Positions 1-10,590 are shown, numbered from the stretch's first letter. The stretch: DNA of 64,000 bases from Dactylorhiza incarnata (GCA_033032865.1 JAWHQI010000064.1:6386001-6450000); one strand, 5' to 3'. Notes: a model not told the origin generated them from the letters alone. Numbers and translations are program-made.

Positions 1-400
1 TTTAGGCAAAGCATGTGATAGATGATATTGTAATTAAGCATCTTTACTACAACTTTTACTTTTTGTACTTTCTAATTTGCAGCCTCTAAGTAATTTAAAT
101 TTAGCCTATAACAGTGCAATCTAAGTTTCAGATTCCTACTTTGTCCAGAAAACGGGCATTTTATGCAAACTTCAACCATCATTTTAGAGACCTTAGGGTA
201 TGTTTTAGACAAAGCATGGAGAGATGATATTGTAGTTAAACATATTTACTACAACTCACCATTGGAACTTTCTGATTTGGGGCCTTTGAGTAATTTAAAT
301 TTAGCCCTCCACGGTGTTATCTAAATTGCTAGATCAGGTGTTAGAATAAAAGTGCGCATTTTTCAAGCATGCCTATGGGATACATATAATTCGTAAAACT
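1..400. repeat. two-copy tandem repeat, about 203 bp
   Basis: A block starting tttaggcaaagcatg at 1 recurs as tttagacaaagcatg at 204. The shared stretches gatgatattgta and taatttaaatttagcc follow in both copies. This is a diverged direct duplication with no coding capacity, probably part of a decayed long LTR. Confidence 0.6.
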
Positions 401-982
401 TTACTAGTCTCATTTGCTTATTTATCTCCATAATAATATCCAGTCATACGAGTTTGGATTATGATGTGAATCATAAATTAATTGCTCGAGTTTGAATATT
501 GATATATAATTGCTTCATACATCACCTTGCGCATGAGGGCACGGGAGGGTGCATAGTTACCAATATGGCGGGTTCGTCGGCTTCCTCATAATATACACTA
601 TGGGAGAAGTTGTGATGACGAACTCTTTCATTTTGGTAGTGAAGAGGATCGGGGGCTAGCTACCCCTTCCACACAGGTCCGTCTCACACCTACCTGGTTA
701 TGTGCCGAGAGGGTCTACGCACGTGGTAAGGATGTGTTCCCACCAAGAGTACCTATTCTTCATAGTGGTACGAAGGCCTAGCTAGGAAGTTGGGGTGTAT
801 CCATAACCTAGAAGTGGGAGCGACCAACCCGCTGTTATCGTCTGGCCACGACGGTGAGGCCTGGGAAGTGAGCTCCTTCTCTTAACAGGTCACTATGTCG
901 ACATAGGGGAAAGTGATTGATACACATCATTGGAGTGATAGGGTGGACAAACATACATGCTCATCATATCATATATATACCT
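401..982 (+). other. decayed LTR-derived sequence, no gene
   Basis: No open frame of interest. The block around 825-910, with the motif gtctggccacgacgg, recurs in diverged form near 46650 and 56200 inside other long gypsy-type LTRs. This segment is therefore an old relic of the same LTR group. It ends where a Sirevirus-type LTR starts at 983. Confidence 0.5.
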
Positions 983-1650
983 TGTTGGGAATTGTATCCA
1001 CAATTACCTTGATTTGAAGAAGTCCCCTTGAACTAAGTTGAATTGAGTTTGTATTTGATACTATTTTCCAGTTATATGTATGCAGGATGCTCATTGCTAA
1101 GTACAAACCAAGGTCAGGTTTAAGTGAGTCATAAACACAGGCCTACGCAATGTAATTCCACATTGTGTAGACCAAAGTGTTGACTCATATGAAATCTCTC
1201 TCTTTGAATGTACTCTACACTCAAGTACTAAGGAAAAGCTTAAAGTCAAAGGTTGCTGAAATCCGAAGTAGAAGAACTTTGTCTAAGTATTTTCGTCGAA
1301 TAGGCCGGGCGAGTGGACCACAGGTCCACTCGCCTGCTGGCCTGGGGGCGAGTGGACCTTGTGTCCACTCGCTCCCCGCCTTGGGTGAGTGGACCCGAGG
1401 TCCACTCGCCCCCTTGCACGGGTGAGTGGACCGATGGTCCACTTGCCCGGGTGAGTGGACCGATGGTCCACTCGTCCGGGGCCTGGGCGAGTGGACCCAA
1501 GGTCCATTCGCCCAAGAGAGCTTGCCCCCCGGGCTTTCTATTTCTGGTCTTGACGACCTCCGTCGGGTTGATCCACTGCGTCAGGGTCACCCTCTCTATC
1601 TCGACCTCATCCGCGTCGGGTCACACCAACTCGAAAAAATGAGGATTGTA
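983..1650 (+). mobile_element. Sirevirus-type LTR fragment, plus orientation
   Basis: The segment starts TGTTGGGAATTG. It shares ccttgatttgaaga, ttgtatttgata and tatgcagga, in the same order, with the start of the solo LTR at 2925-4215 read on the minus strand. That identifies it as the 5' part of a related LTR. The distal part (TATA, R, U5) is not recognisable after about 1650, so the right border is approximate. It carries the dyad array at 1309-1515. Confidence 0.6.
1309..1515. repeat. array of six GAGTGGACC/GGTCCACTC dyads
   Basis: Six consecutive inverted repeats have stem GAGTGGACC and partner GGTCCACTC, mostly perfect, with 3-4 nt loops that differ between units (aca, ttgt, cga, gat, gat, caa). 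GC-rich linkers of 10-20 nt separate them. The array starts about 330 nt into the LTR fragment. The Pro/Gly/Ser-rich open frames here on both strands are by-products of the repeat. Confidence 0.9.
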
Positions 1651-3755
1651 CATAATCGTATTACCTTTGATGTAAATTTTGGTAGTGAGCTTGTATTGGT
1701 GATATTGTCATCAGATAATTTTATTGTGAATTTTATATTGATCTATATAGTACTTCATTCACAAGTACATTATTTGCCCTATTTTAAAAAGGAATTAATT
1801 AAGAGTTTTATATTCACTGGAAAATTGTGAAACTTGATTAGAGAATTACTTAGGGCAAGAATATGATCTGTAAATTTTAGTATAATTTTTAGAGAAGTTT
1901 TTATATGGTTCTCGTCATAAAGTGTCCTATGATTTGTTTATTTAAATAAAAGATTAGTATGGTCAAATGAATCTTGAATATTATTAAGCTCAACCAATGA
2001 ACATTTATGATCACCCTAGACATCTATTAATTTTTTTTTGTAATTTTTGAAGGAGGATTTTTGGTGCTTCCTTTGTAAATCCCTGATTTTGATAAATTAG
2101 TCAATAATTTAATTGGAGGTCAAAACCTTTCTGGAAATTTGTGAATTTCATGTGGAGCTGTTATTTTGATGATATACAGTTGTACAATTTTTATTAAGGC
2201 CATAACTTATCAAGAAACCATACTTAGTGTTCAAAGTCATAGTTTCCCCAGATTTTGGGAAAATTATACTAAATGCCAAATAAAGTGAGAAAATTATGAA
2301 TTTCTGGAGATAGTCTTAAAATGTCATAATACACCCCCAATAATAATCTTGGGTCACTTGAATGAGAATTGGGAGTTTTTCTCTTTTTATACATCATATA
2401 GTTCAAGTTGTCTGCGTATAGTGAAAAGGTTGAATAAGGATAAACATATAGGTTTTACATGGGGAGTAAGATGTTTGGTTGGCTAGGAGACAAGAGTGTG
2501 CTTGGGATTGTCGAAAGATCGTCATTCATATGGAGTGAAATAAAATACACCTAGGGTTAATAAGTGTAATGGTGAGAGTGGTATGGTTATGGGTAGTTAT
2601 CAATAATAGTAAGTGTCATGGAAAGGGCGGTTTGGGATATCTTCTCATCATACCTCCTAGAACCGCTGTGAGCCCCTCATAGGGTAGACTTCGGGAAGTC
2701 CAAGATTAACCCAAAGCTATAAGAATAATTTGTTGTGCAAGATTAACTTAATAATACTCTCACTCACATCCCGTTGCTGCGGGTGTTACTTGGTTTGGTC
2801 ATACGAGCAGTAGGCTCGGTGGTTGTAGGTACGTACGGGTTAGTCCGGCGAGCCGGTAGCTCAGAAGGTTATGGTGATGGGCAGGTTAGCCCGGGGAGCT
2901 TATGGCTCGGAGATATATAGTAATTGATAGTTTATGTAGGATGTAGTCTTAAACACCTAGAGGGGGGTGAATAGGTTTCATTTATTTTAGGCTTAGTGTT
3001 TTCTGATTTTAGGTTAGTAAATTATTAAGCACAGAAAAACACAAAGAGATTTATAGAGGTTCCTCAAGATAGGGTGTCTTGAGTAGTCCTCTTTCCCCCT
3101 TCACCTTTCTAACAATGAGTTAGACAAGGTCAACTTCTCCAAACTCAGCTCCAAGAGCTTACAACACAGATCCCTCGGGATCTCTCAGGTTTTCCCAAAC
3201 CCTACCTCAGGCACAATAGCCTTACCTCAGAGGAATCCACCTCCTACAGCTTAGACCACCTCCTGGTCCTACCTCAAGCTGACCTCTCAGCTCTACAACT
3301 CAGGCTAATCAGCCTTACCTCAGATCACACATTGATCCTACCTCAAAGGAATCCTCCTCCTACAACTCAGGCCAATCAGCCTTACACCCTCAGGCAATAA
3401 AGCCCTACAGTCTCAGAACCCAAAGGCTCATACAGATGATATAATGAGGTTTACAGAATGAAAGAGGAAAAGATTAAGCATGTTCTTTTTCTTCTTTTCA
3501 GCTGCTGTTGCAGACTTGAATCAGGGAGGAGAAGAGCAGCTCCAATTTGATTCTTCTTGATCAACACTTCAGATGAAGGACTGGATCTACTTGCTCTATC
3601 CTGAGATGAATCAAGATGAGCAATCTCTTTTCTCCTTGCAGCCTTGTGTGAGCTCAGTTCTTGGCTGCCGATAATGGAACAGTACGCTTCCTCTTCTTTG
3701 TGTGCTTGAGAGAAAGATTGATAGCTAAAGTTATTTTCTCAACCCTAACTTATTT

Positions 3756-3764
3756 CTTTTATAC
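3756..3764 (-). promoter_or_regulatory. TATA box of the solo LTR
   Basis: GTATAAAAG on the minus strand, about 450 nt from the LTR start and about 125 nt downstream of the dyad array (3887-4077). Expected to be the Pol II core promoter of this LTR; activity is not shown. Confidence 0.55.
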
Positions 3765-3886
3765 TCCTTTGATCTTTAACGGCTATCAGCCGTCCTTCTT
3801 ATAGATATGGGAGTGATTGGTGGACCCCACAATGCATTTCTGCAGCTTGCGCCAAAAGAAGAACCCGCCAGATCACGTTTGAAACT

Positions 3887-4077
3887 GTCTCAGCGGTTGG
3901 GCTGAGATGGTCAGCCTTCTCAGCGGTTGCTTCTGTCCCGTCTCAGCGGATCCGCTAAGACAGATAGATGTCTCAGCGGTTTCTTCTATCTGCAGCTCAG
4001 CTTGCCCAGATGCCTTCTCAGCGGCTCCTGGTCTTGTCTCAGCGGTTCAGCTGAGGCAGAGAGCTTGTCTCAGATGA
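3887..4077. repeat. TCTCAGCGG dyad array in the solo LTR
   Basis: Repeats of tctcagcgg occur in one orientation and partly in the other. Examples are ctcagcggatccgctaag, an almost perfect palindrome with a CGG-CCG core, and ctcagcggttcagctgag. The array lies 140-330 nt from the LTR start (minus strand), upstream of the TATA box. Related tctcagcgg copies occur in the Copia-2 LTRs near 9670 and 28965. Confidence 0.75.
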
Positions 4078-5368
4078 TCATACATTACACCATGGTGTGC
4101 CCTTGTCCTGCATACTTATGAGATAGAAATAGGGTTTATCAAATACAACTAGTACTTAGCATTGATTGTAAGGACTCTTCAAATCAAGGGAACATTGATG
4201 GTCATTTTCCCAACAGTAATCATAATTGCATGTGCATAAAGGTGGTGGGTCTTTGGTATTGACGCTCGTTCACACCGACGTCGATACGATGACTCGGCAA
4301 GTGTGGATTTGCACTTAGCCAAGAAAGTCTGGTGGTCCAGCCAGTAGGAGTATGCATGCGCTCTGTGGTGTTCTTCGCGTTGAGGCGTATGATAGGTCTA
4401 GGTTAGGTAGTGTGAATACTAACCTAGAGGTGGGCGAGGCCCAACCCACCGCTTCTGTTTGCCACTATGGGGATATCTTGGGAGTTTTGCTAGCTCCAAA
4501 AGGGGAGAACTAAAGGTCTGTGCGCATAGAGTCGAAGTGTGTGAGTTGCACTTACGTGATCATATTACCTATCATAACTCTGCATGTCATAGCATAGTAT
4601 TGCATTTCAACCCCTACCCCTATCGTATAAATTGGTTATAGGACTTTGTATACGATAGGCCTTGCTAAACGACCCCTTGGTATATAGGTTTGTATGGGCA
4701 TTCCTATAAATCAATGGTTACTTTTCTATTCTATACTTGTCTTTACTTGTTTACTTTACTTGTTATTTACCTTGCTTTATTTATTGCTTCATATATATAA
4801 ACACATGTGTAGTGATAGATACTCATGTAGCTAAGACATGTCACCTGCTTTGTTTTATACCCCTTGTTGTCCTCCGCTTCATCCTCCCGGTCGGTGCCTG
4901 GGGTCACTGGGGGATGGATGGGGGGAAACAAGGCTTAGTCTTTTTGACTAATGGTCGGTGGACCATATCATTTTAGGGGAGCGAGGAGATGCAGCACCAC
5001 CAGAGGCCGGTGCAGATGGAAGCGGGACAGTCTAGCACAGGAGCACCAGTTTCAGGATCAGTGAGTGATTATTGGTAGATCTGCTTCGACGAGTGATCTT
5101 GTAGTGAGGATAAGATGTACTGGGCATGAGCCCTTTTTATTGCTACCTCCTCATTTCAGTTATTATCTGTGGACATCTTTCATTAAGATTATATTTTATG
5201 TGATGTGGACTTGAGCTTACTTTTGCTTCAATTGTACTTTTTTCTTCTGTGATCGATATGGTCGGCAGGATCGGTGTTTTGTAGTGGCCACCTTCCAGGG
5301 TGTTGGTGTCACTTCAAAGCGGTGGTTTTGGGCATAAGACCCAGTTTTGTAGCAAAAAGGGGTCTTAC

Positions 5369-6065
5369 AGGGGGTGTGCTGGCAGACATCATGTTCCTTC
5401 AGTCAAAAAGAAATATCCACCTTATTGAGTTGTCTCTCCCTAAGCTGACACCATTTTGACGTGTATGCTGTCGAATCGCATTGCCTCGACGAGAAGAATC
5501 CAAATTTACCATCTATTTAGCAAACAATTTTAGGGGTGGGGCAGATTTGCACCTGTAAGCAACATGCACGCCGATGTACTATAATATTCGAGGTAATGCC
5601 CACTTTGGCATAACCCATTCCATACTAAAGTTTTATCCTTTTTTGATGCGACCTATGAAAATAACACATTATAAGGTCGCTCACCCGGATTGTACTCGAA
5701 ATACTAAGCACATTTAACTATCGACTTTGTAATTGAACCCAACCACTTGTTCTTAAAATGTGTCATAATGGGACTAAACTAATAATTATAGTTCAATAAT
5801 TTGTCCTTGAACTCTAATGTGAGATTTAATTCATTCATACACTTCTTTCTCATAAAGTCTAGTATTTCAAAATCATGCCGAGTTCGAAGCGCTCTATTCA
5901 TGAGTTGAATCAAAATCGCTCGTAATCGAAGCGCTCTATCATAAGCTTGAAATTAATCGACTTCCGTTGCAGTTTTCAAAAAACACGAGTGCTATTTTTT
6001 CTCACATTTGGGTAATTAACCTTTCTTTGGAACCACGTACGGATCCCCAAAACATCATTTTATAC
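5369..6065. other. no recognisable feature
   Basis: About 700 nt between the family-B LTR end and the MITE. I see no long open frame, repeat, LTR terminus or RNA gene. Confidence 0.5.
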
Positions 6066-6068
6066 TTA

Positions 6069-7538
6069 GGGCATGTTTGGGAGGTCTTTTCAGAAAGGAG
6101 AAGTAGTGGTGGCAAAAGGATGGTAGGAAAATGAGCTTTTGTAAAATGTCTATTGCAAAATGAGATCTGTTTGGGTGAACTCCTTTTGCAGAGATTTTAA
6201 AAAATGAGAAGCAATTTATAAACTATTTGGTAAATCTCCGTTGTCATGACTTTTTTTTAAGCGCATTTTTCTCACGGGCGCGCATTTTTCGCCAGGGCGC
6301 ACATTTATCACCGGGAGGCGCATTTTTCGCCCCGAGCGCGCATTTTTCGCCCTTGCTCTCATTTTTCGCCTGTGCGCGCATTTTTGCCGGGGCGCGCATT
6401 TTTCGTCCGGGCGCAAATTTTTCGTCCGAACGCCCATTTTTTTGCCCGAGTGCCCATTTTTCGCCCGGACGAGTATTTTTCGCCCGGGCGCGCAATTTTC
6501 GCCCGAACGCCCATTTTTCGCCCGGACTCGCATTTTTTCGCCCGGGCGTGCATTTTTCGGCCGTGCGCACATTTTTCGTCCGGGCGCGCATTTTTCTCCC
6601 GAACCCCCTTTTTTTGCCCGGACGCTCATTTTTCGCCCGGGCGAAAAATACTTGTCTGGGCGAAAAATGGGCGTCCGGGCGAAAAATGCGCGCCCGGGTG
6701 AAAAATGGGCGCCCGGGTGAAAAAATGGGAGTTTAGGCGAAAAATACTCGTCCGGGCGAAAAAATGCGCGCCCGGGCAAAAAATGGGAGCCTGGGAGAAA
6801 AATGCACGCCCCGCCGAAAAATGCGCGCCCGGGTGAAAAATGTGCGCCCGGGCGAAAAATGCGCGCCCGGGCGAAAAATGCGCGCCGGTGCGAAAAATGC
6901 GCTCCCGGCGAGTAAATGCGCACCCGCGCGAAAAAATGCGGCCCGGGTGAAAAATGCGCGCCCGGGCGAAAAATGCACGCCCGGGAGAAAAATTCGCTCC
7001 CGGGCGAAATATGCGCTCCGGGCGAAAAATGTGCTCATGTGCGAAAAAATGCGCGCCCGGGCGACAAATGCGCAGTTGGGCAAAAAATTCGCGCCCGGGC
7101 GAAAAATGCGCGCCCGGGTGATAAAATGCCCGTCAGGGCAAAAAATGCGCGTCCGGGCGTAAAACGTGCGCTCGGTCGAAAAAATGCACGCCCTGACGGA
7201 AAATGCGCGACCGGGCCAAAATTGCGCGACCGAGCGAAAAATTCGCGTCCGGGCCTAAAATGCGCCCATCGGCGAAGAAATGCTCGACCGGGCAGAATAA
7301 TGTACGCACGACGAAAAATTTTACGCTCGGGCGAAAAATGCGCTAACCTTGTATCGGGATGAGGAAGTGCTTTTCGAAAATGTTGAAAAGTAGGGGACAA
7401 ATGACTTTTCAAAAGGAAGAGAAAAAGAAGTTTTCCGCGGTAGCTTTTCCCACCGGTAGACAATCCAAACGATTTTGTAAGTGCGGTGGCGTTTTTCAGA
7501 AAACGAAAATGAGCTAAAAAGCCCTCCCAAACAGGCCC
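6069..7538. mobile_element. foldback Tourist-like MITE, 1.47 kb
   Basis: Termini are GGGCATGTTTGGGAGG on the left and the complement of GGGCCTGTTTGGGAGG on the right, flanked by the direct repeat TTA (6066-6068 and 7539-7541). A 3-bp TTA duplication with GGGC.TGTTTGG termini fits PIF/Harbinger-type (Tourist-like) elements; superfamily assignment is by these features only. No transposase is encoded. Almost the whole interior is a foldback of about 20-bp repeats. Non-autonomous. Confidence 0.8.
6270..7345. repeat. inverted arrays of a ~20-bp GC/T-tract unit
   Basis: The left arm (about 6270-6640) repeats units of the type GCGCGCATTTTTCGCCCGGG. The right arm (about 6641-7345) repeats the complementary unit CCCGGGCGAAAAATGCGCGC. 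The switch is at cgcccgggcgaaaaat near 6640-6650. The arms have unequal copy number (roughly 19 versus 35 units) and many single-base variants. A transcript could form a very long imperfect hairpin. The Arg/Lys/Phe/Pro-rich open frames on both strands are repeat artefacts. Confidence 0.92.
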
Positions 7539-7541
7539 TTA

Positions 7542-7887
7542 ATTACAGCCACACAAAGGTGTCACGTTTAGAAACACCGTTTTATCTCCATCTTAATTCA
7601 ACTGCCGCCACACTCCCAAGCACTCGTTTCACCATCTTTCATTTTGATAGGAGCAGCTTGCCCACAATCGGCGTAGTAATTTACCATTAAGCAATGTTTC
7701 AAAAAGCTCAACAAAATACTCTTCATAAGAGAACGGCCCTGCGCCCACCATGCATGGACAAAACCTATAACAAGAGAGGCGCACACAGTTAAATTAACAT
7801 TTGTCTGCTCTCTGATCACTATATATAATTCATGCACCTCTCTGGCCTCCCATCATCTCTCCCATACCCCTCTTGACTAGTCATGCA
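7542..7887 (+). other. possible host flank with promoter-like end
   Basis: Low-repeat sequence between the MITE and the 5' LTR of Copia-1. Its right end has a TATA-like stretch at 7819-7828 followed by a pyrimidine-rich leader (ctctctggcctcccatcatc and onward). The plus-strand continuation of the locus would be at 37649, beyond the inserted element. No coding sequence is recognised. Confidence 0.4.
7819..7828 (+). promoter_or_regulatory. candidate TATA box, CTATATATAA
   Basis: CTATATATAA is followed about 15-60 nt later by a C/T-rich patch (ctctctggcctccc, ctctcccatacccc), an arrangement common at plant Pol II start sites. Copia-1 is inserted about 60 nt downstream. No gene product can be assigned. 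Confidence 0.35.
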
Positions 7888-8315
7888 TGCTAAGAATCTA
7901 ATTGTTGTTACTCCTGAAACAAAAGGAATAAAATAGCATCATGTCGAGTCAGAAAGTAAGAAGATAGAAGAAGGAGAAATGAGAAGATAAGGAAGAAGAA
8001 GAAGTCAGAGAAGAAGAAGGTAAAAGAAGACGAAATATGAAGATAAGAGAATACTTAGCCCAAGACTCCTATCCAGCTGCAAAGAAATTTTAGTTCCAGC
8101 TGCGAAGACAAGAAAAGAAATTTCAGTTTATAATACTTTTGTATTGAAAGATTATGTATTATATTAGTTTATATTGATGTAATGGGATTCTATAAATAGG
8201 TCCCAAAATGGTGTGCTCGAGGTGCAATTGAAATGAAATAAAGTTCATATTCTCTTGGGCATATTGGTGAGTAAGTTTGTGTTAAACTTGATTTATTTTG
8301 AACTGAAGTGTAATA
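7888..8315 (+). repeat. 5' LTR of Copia-1
   Basis: Starts TGCTAAGAATC. It aligns through to gaagtgtaata with the 3' LTR at 34827-37648 once the hAT insertion is removed. Shared blocks include agtcagaaagtaagaagata, taatacttttgtatt and ggtgcaattgaaatgaaa. An A-rich purine stretch lies at 7950-8040 and a TATA-like ttctataaatagg near 8188. Confidence 0.8.
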
Positions 8316-8316
8316 G

Positions 8317-8328
8317 TGGTATCAGAGC
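8317..8328 (+). other. primer binding site of Copia-1
   Basis: TGGTATCAGAGC, complementary to the 3' end of initiator tRNA-Met, directly after the 5' LTR. Primes minus-strand cDNA synthesis. Confidence 0.85.
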
Positions 8329-8417
8329 AATCGTTTGAAGAACCTTCAACCATCAGAGCAGAGTAGTATCTGTTGTGATCATCACAAGGCTTCATCAAAT
8401 TATCTTGCTACCATCAC

Positions 8418-8940
8418 ATGGCTTCATCAAATTCTTCAACAGGTCCCACGTTTAATTATGATGCTTCTAACGTTCCAATTTTTGAAGGGGAATATTACAA
8501 TTACTGGGCAGTCCAGATGAGGACACTCTTCATGTCTCAAAAAATTATGGGAATTAGTAAAAGAAGGGATACCTGTAATTCAACTTACTGAACCAACCCA
8601 GAAAAAGGCAATAGAAGAAAATATGAAAAATGATTCAAAGGCACTTCTATATATATATATTCAACAAGGTGTTGGACGCACAATTTTTCACACTCATAAT
8701 CAATGCAAAAAACGCCAAGGAAGCCTGGGATATTTTGCGTTTAGAATATCTAGGCTCAGAAAAGATTATCTCCATCAAACTTCAATCTGTATGGATTGAA
8801 TTTGACAATTTACGCATGAAACCTTCTGATGACTTTCAAACGTATCTCAACAGAGTATCAAATATGGTCAATCAAATAAGAAGCTTGGGAGACACCATAG
8901 AAGAGAAGAAGATAGTGCCTAAGGTATTAAGACGAATACC
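8418..8940 (+). pseudogene. Copia-1 gag, 5' part (broken)
   Basis: The first ATG after the leader is at 8418 and opens a copia Gag N-terminus with the characteristic VPIFEGEYYNYWAVQMRTLF. The reading frame shifts near 8540, and again near 8690. The last part, roughly codons from 8690 to 8940, reads NAKEAWDILRLEYLGSEKI and ends at KVLRRIP, matching the helical UBN2-type Gag core. The protein is then cut by the filler and Copia-2 insertion and resumes at 29541. Gag packages the element RNA into cytoplasmic particles; this copy cannot make it because of at least two frameshifts and the insertion. Confidence 0.82.
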
Positions 8941-8993
8941 ATAGAAGAGAAGAAGATAGTTTGGGAGACACACGATACAGAACTTCAATCTGT
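8941..8993. other. templated filler DNA at a deletion junction
   Basis: 53 nt between Copia-1 gag and the truncated Copia-2 LTR. It is a patchwork of nearby gag sequence: 8938-8960 repeats 8894-8916, 8961-8971 repeats 8885-8895, and 8981-8995 repeats 8778-8792. About 9 nt (8972-8980) has no clear source. This is the signature of error-prone end joining with short template copying. Confidence 0.85.
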
Positions 8994-9090
8994 ATTCTTG
9001 TTTTTCTCTTTCTTTCTTTACGCCGTTGTTACTGTTCTATTTGCTGTATACGTAAGTTCTTTCTGATTTTTTTTCGCGTTAGGGCAACCT

Positions 9091-9107
9091 CTTATCCCTT
9101 TTATAAG
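9091..9107 (-). promoter_or_regulatory. TATA box of Copia-2 3' LTR
   Basis: CTTATAAAAGGG on the minus strand, conserved with CTTATAAAAGAG at 28376-28387 in the other LTR. It lies downstream of the dyad arrays in transcription direction. Confidence 0.55.
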
Positions 9108-9689
9108 ACTGCGAGGCTCTCAACGGTCTTCTGAAAAAGTTCCTTAAGTGTCGAACGCCACATTCCTTAAGAGCAACCTCTTATCTCTTTTAATTGCTGA
9201 CAGCGCGTCCGTAACATTTGAATTCCGTCTCGACGATATTTCCATTGTTACGACGATATGGATAATATCTCGACGACAGGACTTTGTCGATGCCATAGGC
9301 CTTGGTGGATCTTCAAGTCTTCTAGCTTCTGCCTCTGGCGCTGATGTCTCGACGATACGAGATATTCTGGCGTTTCTGCATATACAGCGATATGCTATCT
9401 CTGACTGTGTCGTTGTGATCTTCTTTCTTGTAGTCTGTCGTCGTAATCACTTTGTTCTTTCGACGACATGAGGGATATCATGTCGACAGACTAAGCTTTA
9501 GCAACTGCTTGTCTTCAGCTGTCCTTCTTCAGTCTTCTCGACGTCACGCCTTCTTTACGACGATGTCATTGACATCAGTCTTACTTAGCCTTTCCGACGA
9601 CATGGCTTCTTAGATGATGTCAACGATACTGCATCTTCTCGACGACATTCCTTCCTTTTGAATCTGTCTCAGCGGTTGGGCTGAGATGG

Positions 9690-10100
9690 CTTCCTCTTCT
9701 CAGCGGATTCTGTCAATTTGTAGCGAAGTTTCTTCGTTCGACGAACTTCATTCTTCGTTAGACGAACAACATTCTGCGTTCGACGAACTCGCCAATTCTC
9801 AGCGGATCCTGTCAATCTGTAGAGAAGTTTCTGCGTTCGACGAACTGCATTCTTCGTTCGACGAACTTCATTCTTCGTTCGACGAACTTCATTCTTCGTT
9901 CGACGAACAACATTCTGCGTTCGACAAAATCGCCAAGTCTCAGTGTTTGCTTCTGTCTCGTCTCTGCGTTCGACGAACTCGCCAAGTCTCAGTGTTTGCT
10001 TCTATCCTTTCTTTGCGTTCGACAAACTCCGTTCTTCGTTCGACGTACTTCATTCTTCATTCGACGAACTCGCCAAGTCTCAGCATTTGCTTTGCTCATC
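9690..10100. repeat. TTCGTTCGACGAAC dyad array (Copia-2 3' LTR)
   Basis: At least a dozen copies of the near-palindrome gttcgacgaac are linked by ttcattc, aacattctgc and ctcgccaagtctcagtg. Related cgacgatat and cgacgacat motifs continue between 9220 and 9640. The array is in U3, 165-580 nt from the LTR start. The Ser/Phe/Asp/Glu-rich open frame (9686-10171) follows the repeat and is not considered a gene. Confidence 0.88.
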
Positions 10101-10266
10101 ATCATGACGACAAGCATACTTTGTCGACAACATCTCCTATTCTTCTCGACGATATTCCTTTAACTTCCTGAGATTATGAGCTAGATAAGTGATCAAATAC
10201 AAAGTGAAGTTTTCTTGACTTGGTGACTTCTTCAAATTAGGAATCATGTGGGCAAGATTCCCAACA

Positions 10267-10590
10267 ATCTCCCCCTATTTGAAGAAGTCAGAATCTCAAT
10301 TCAAGACTACTTTCACTTGACAATAAATGTTATAATCTTAAATGGAAGGCATGAGCTAGCATTTAAGATATTACTTATCTTTTGCTGAACTTATGAGTAC
10401 ATCAAGCTTGTAGCTCCCCCTTGATTTGATGTCTCTTCTTTTGTGGCTCCCCCTACTCCTTTGCTCCCCCTATCTTTGAGGTCTTCTTGAGCATCTTGTC
10501 TTGAACATATTGATGTCATTTCTCCCCCTTTCTGACTTCTTTCCTGCAGCTCTCCTTTAGGTAGACAATAGTCCAAGCTCCCCCTTGCTC
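10267..10590 (-). other. multiple polypurine tracts before the 3' LTR
   Basis: The minus strand carries about six GGGGGAG-type purine tracts (near 10270, 10414, 10445, 10462, 10521 and 10577). The last one directly abuts the LTR at 10267. Purine tracts prime plus-strand DNA synthesis; clusters of them upstream of the 3' LTR are a recognised Sirevirus feature. Confidence 0.7.

Larger units (their letters stand above)
2925..4215 (-). mobile_element. Sirevirus-type solo LTR with 5-bp TSD
   Basis: The sequence begins TGATAGTT and ends CCCAACA, flanked by the direct repeat GTAAT (2920-2924 and 4216-4220). Read on the minus strand it opens TGTTGGGAAAATG and closes through cccctctaggtg, as does the LTR of the element at 8994-29540. 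Both also share cctcaaga...gtgtcttgagtagtcctc. No internal region is present, so this is a solo LTR left by LTR-LTR recombination. Confidence 0.88.
1651..5368 (+). mobile_element. decayed family-B LTR, split by a solo LTR
   Basis: The segment runs parallel to the distal part of the long LTR at 40913-47725. It shares an AT-rich part with short diverged repeats, then the gcgagccc-type block near 2660, the switched-orientation agtaggctcgg block near 2815, the ggtgggtct...caccgac block near 4250, the tcctccgcttc...ggtgcctgg block near 4870, and the terminal ggcaggatcggtgt...gtcttaca at 5264-5368. It ends in CA at 5368 and no primer binding site follows. It is interrupted at 2925-4215 by the Sirevirus solo LTR. 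No genes. Confidence 0.65.
8994..10266 (-). repeat. 3' LTR of Copia-2, end-truncated
   Basis: Homologous to 28274-29540 of the intact LTR. The terminal roughly 795 bp (R/U5 side in element orientation) is missing, and the break is joined to filler DNA at 8993. On the minus strand it opens TGTTGGGAATCTTGCC at 10266. It has more TTCGTTCGACGAAC units than its partner LTR. Confidence 0.88.

Noticed and set aside
1309..1515. CRISPR-like regular repeats
   Set aside because: Units are inverted repeats with 3-4 nt loops and short variable linkers in a plant LTR; no spacers of uniform length and no cas genes.
6216..7463. Long overlapping open frames on both strands, rich in Arg, Lys, Phe, Pro and Ala
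   Set aside because: They follow the ~20-bp inverted arrays of the foldback MITE in every frame; no domain and no unique sequence.
9686..10171. 161-codon frame with FDELHSS repeats (also 28981-29445)
   Set aside because: Product of the TTCGTTCGACGAAC array in the LTR U3; unit number differs between LTRs, no start context or domain.
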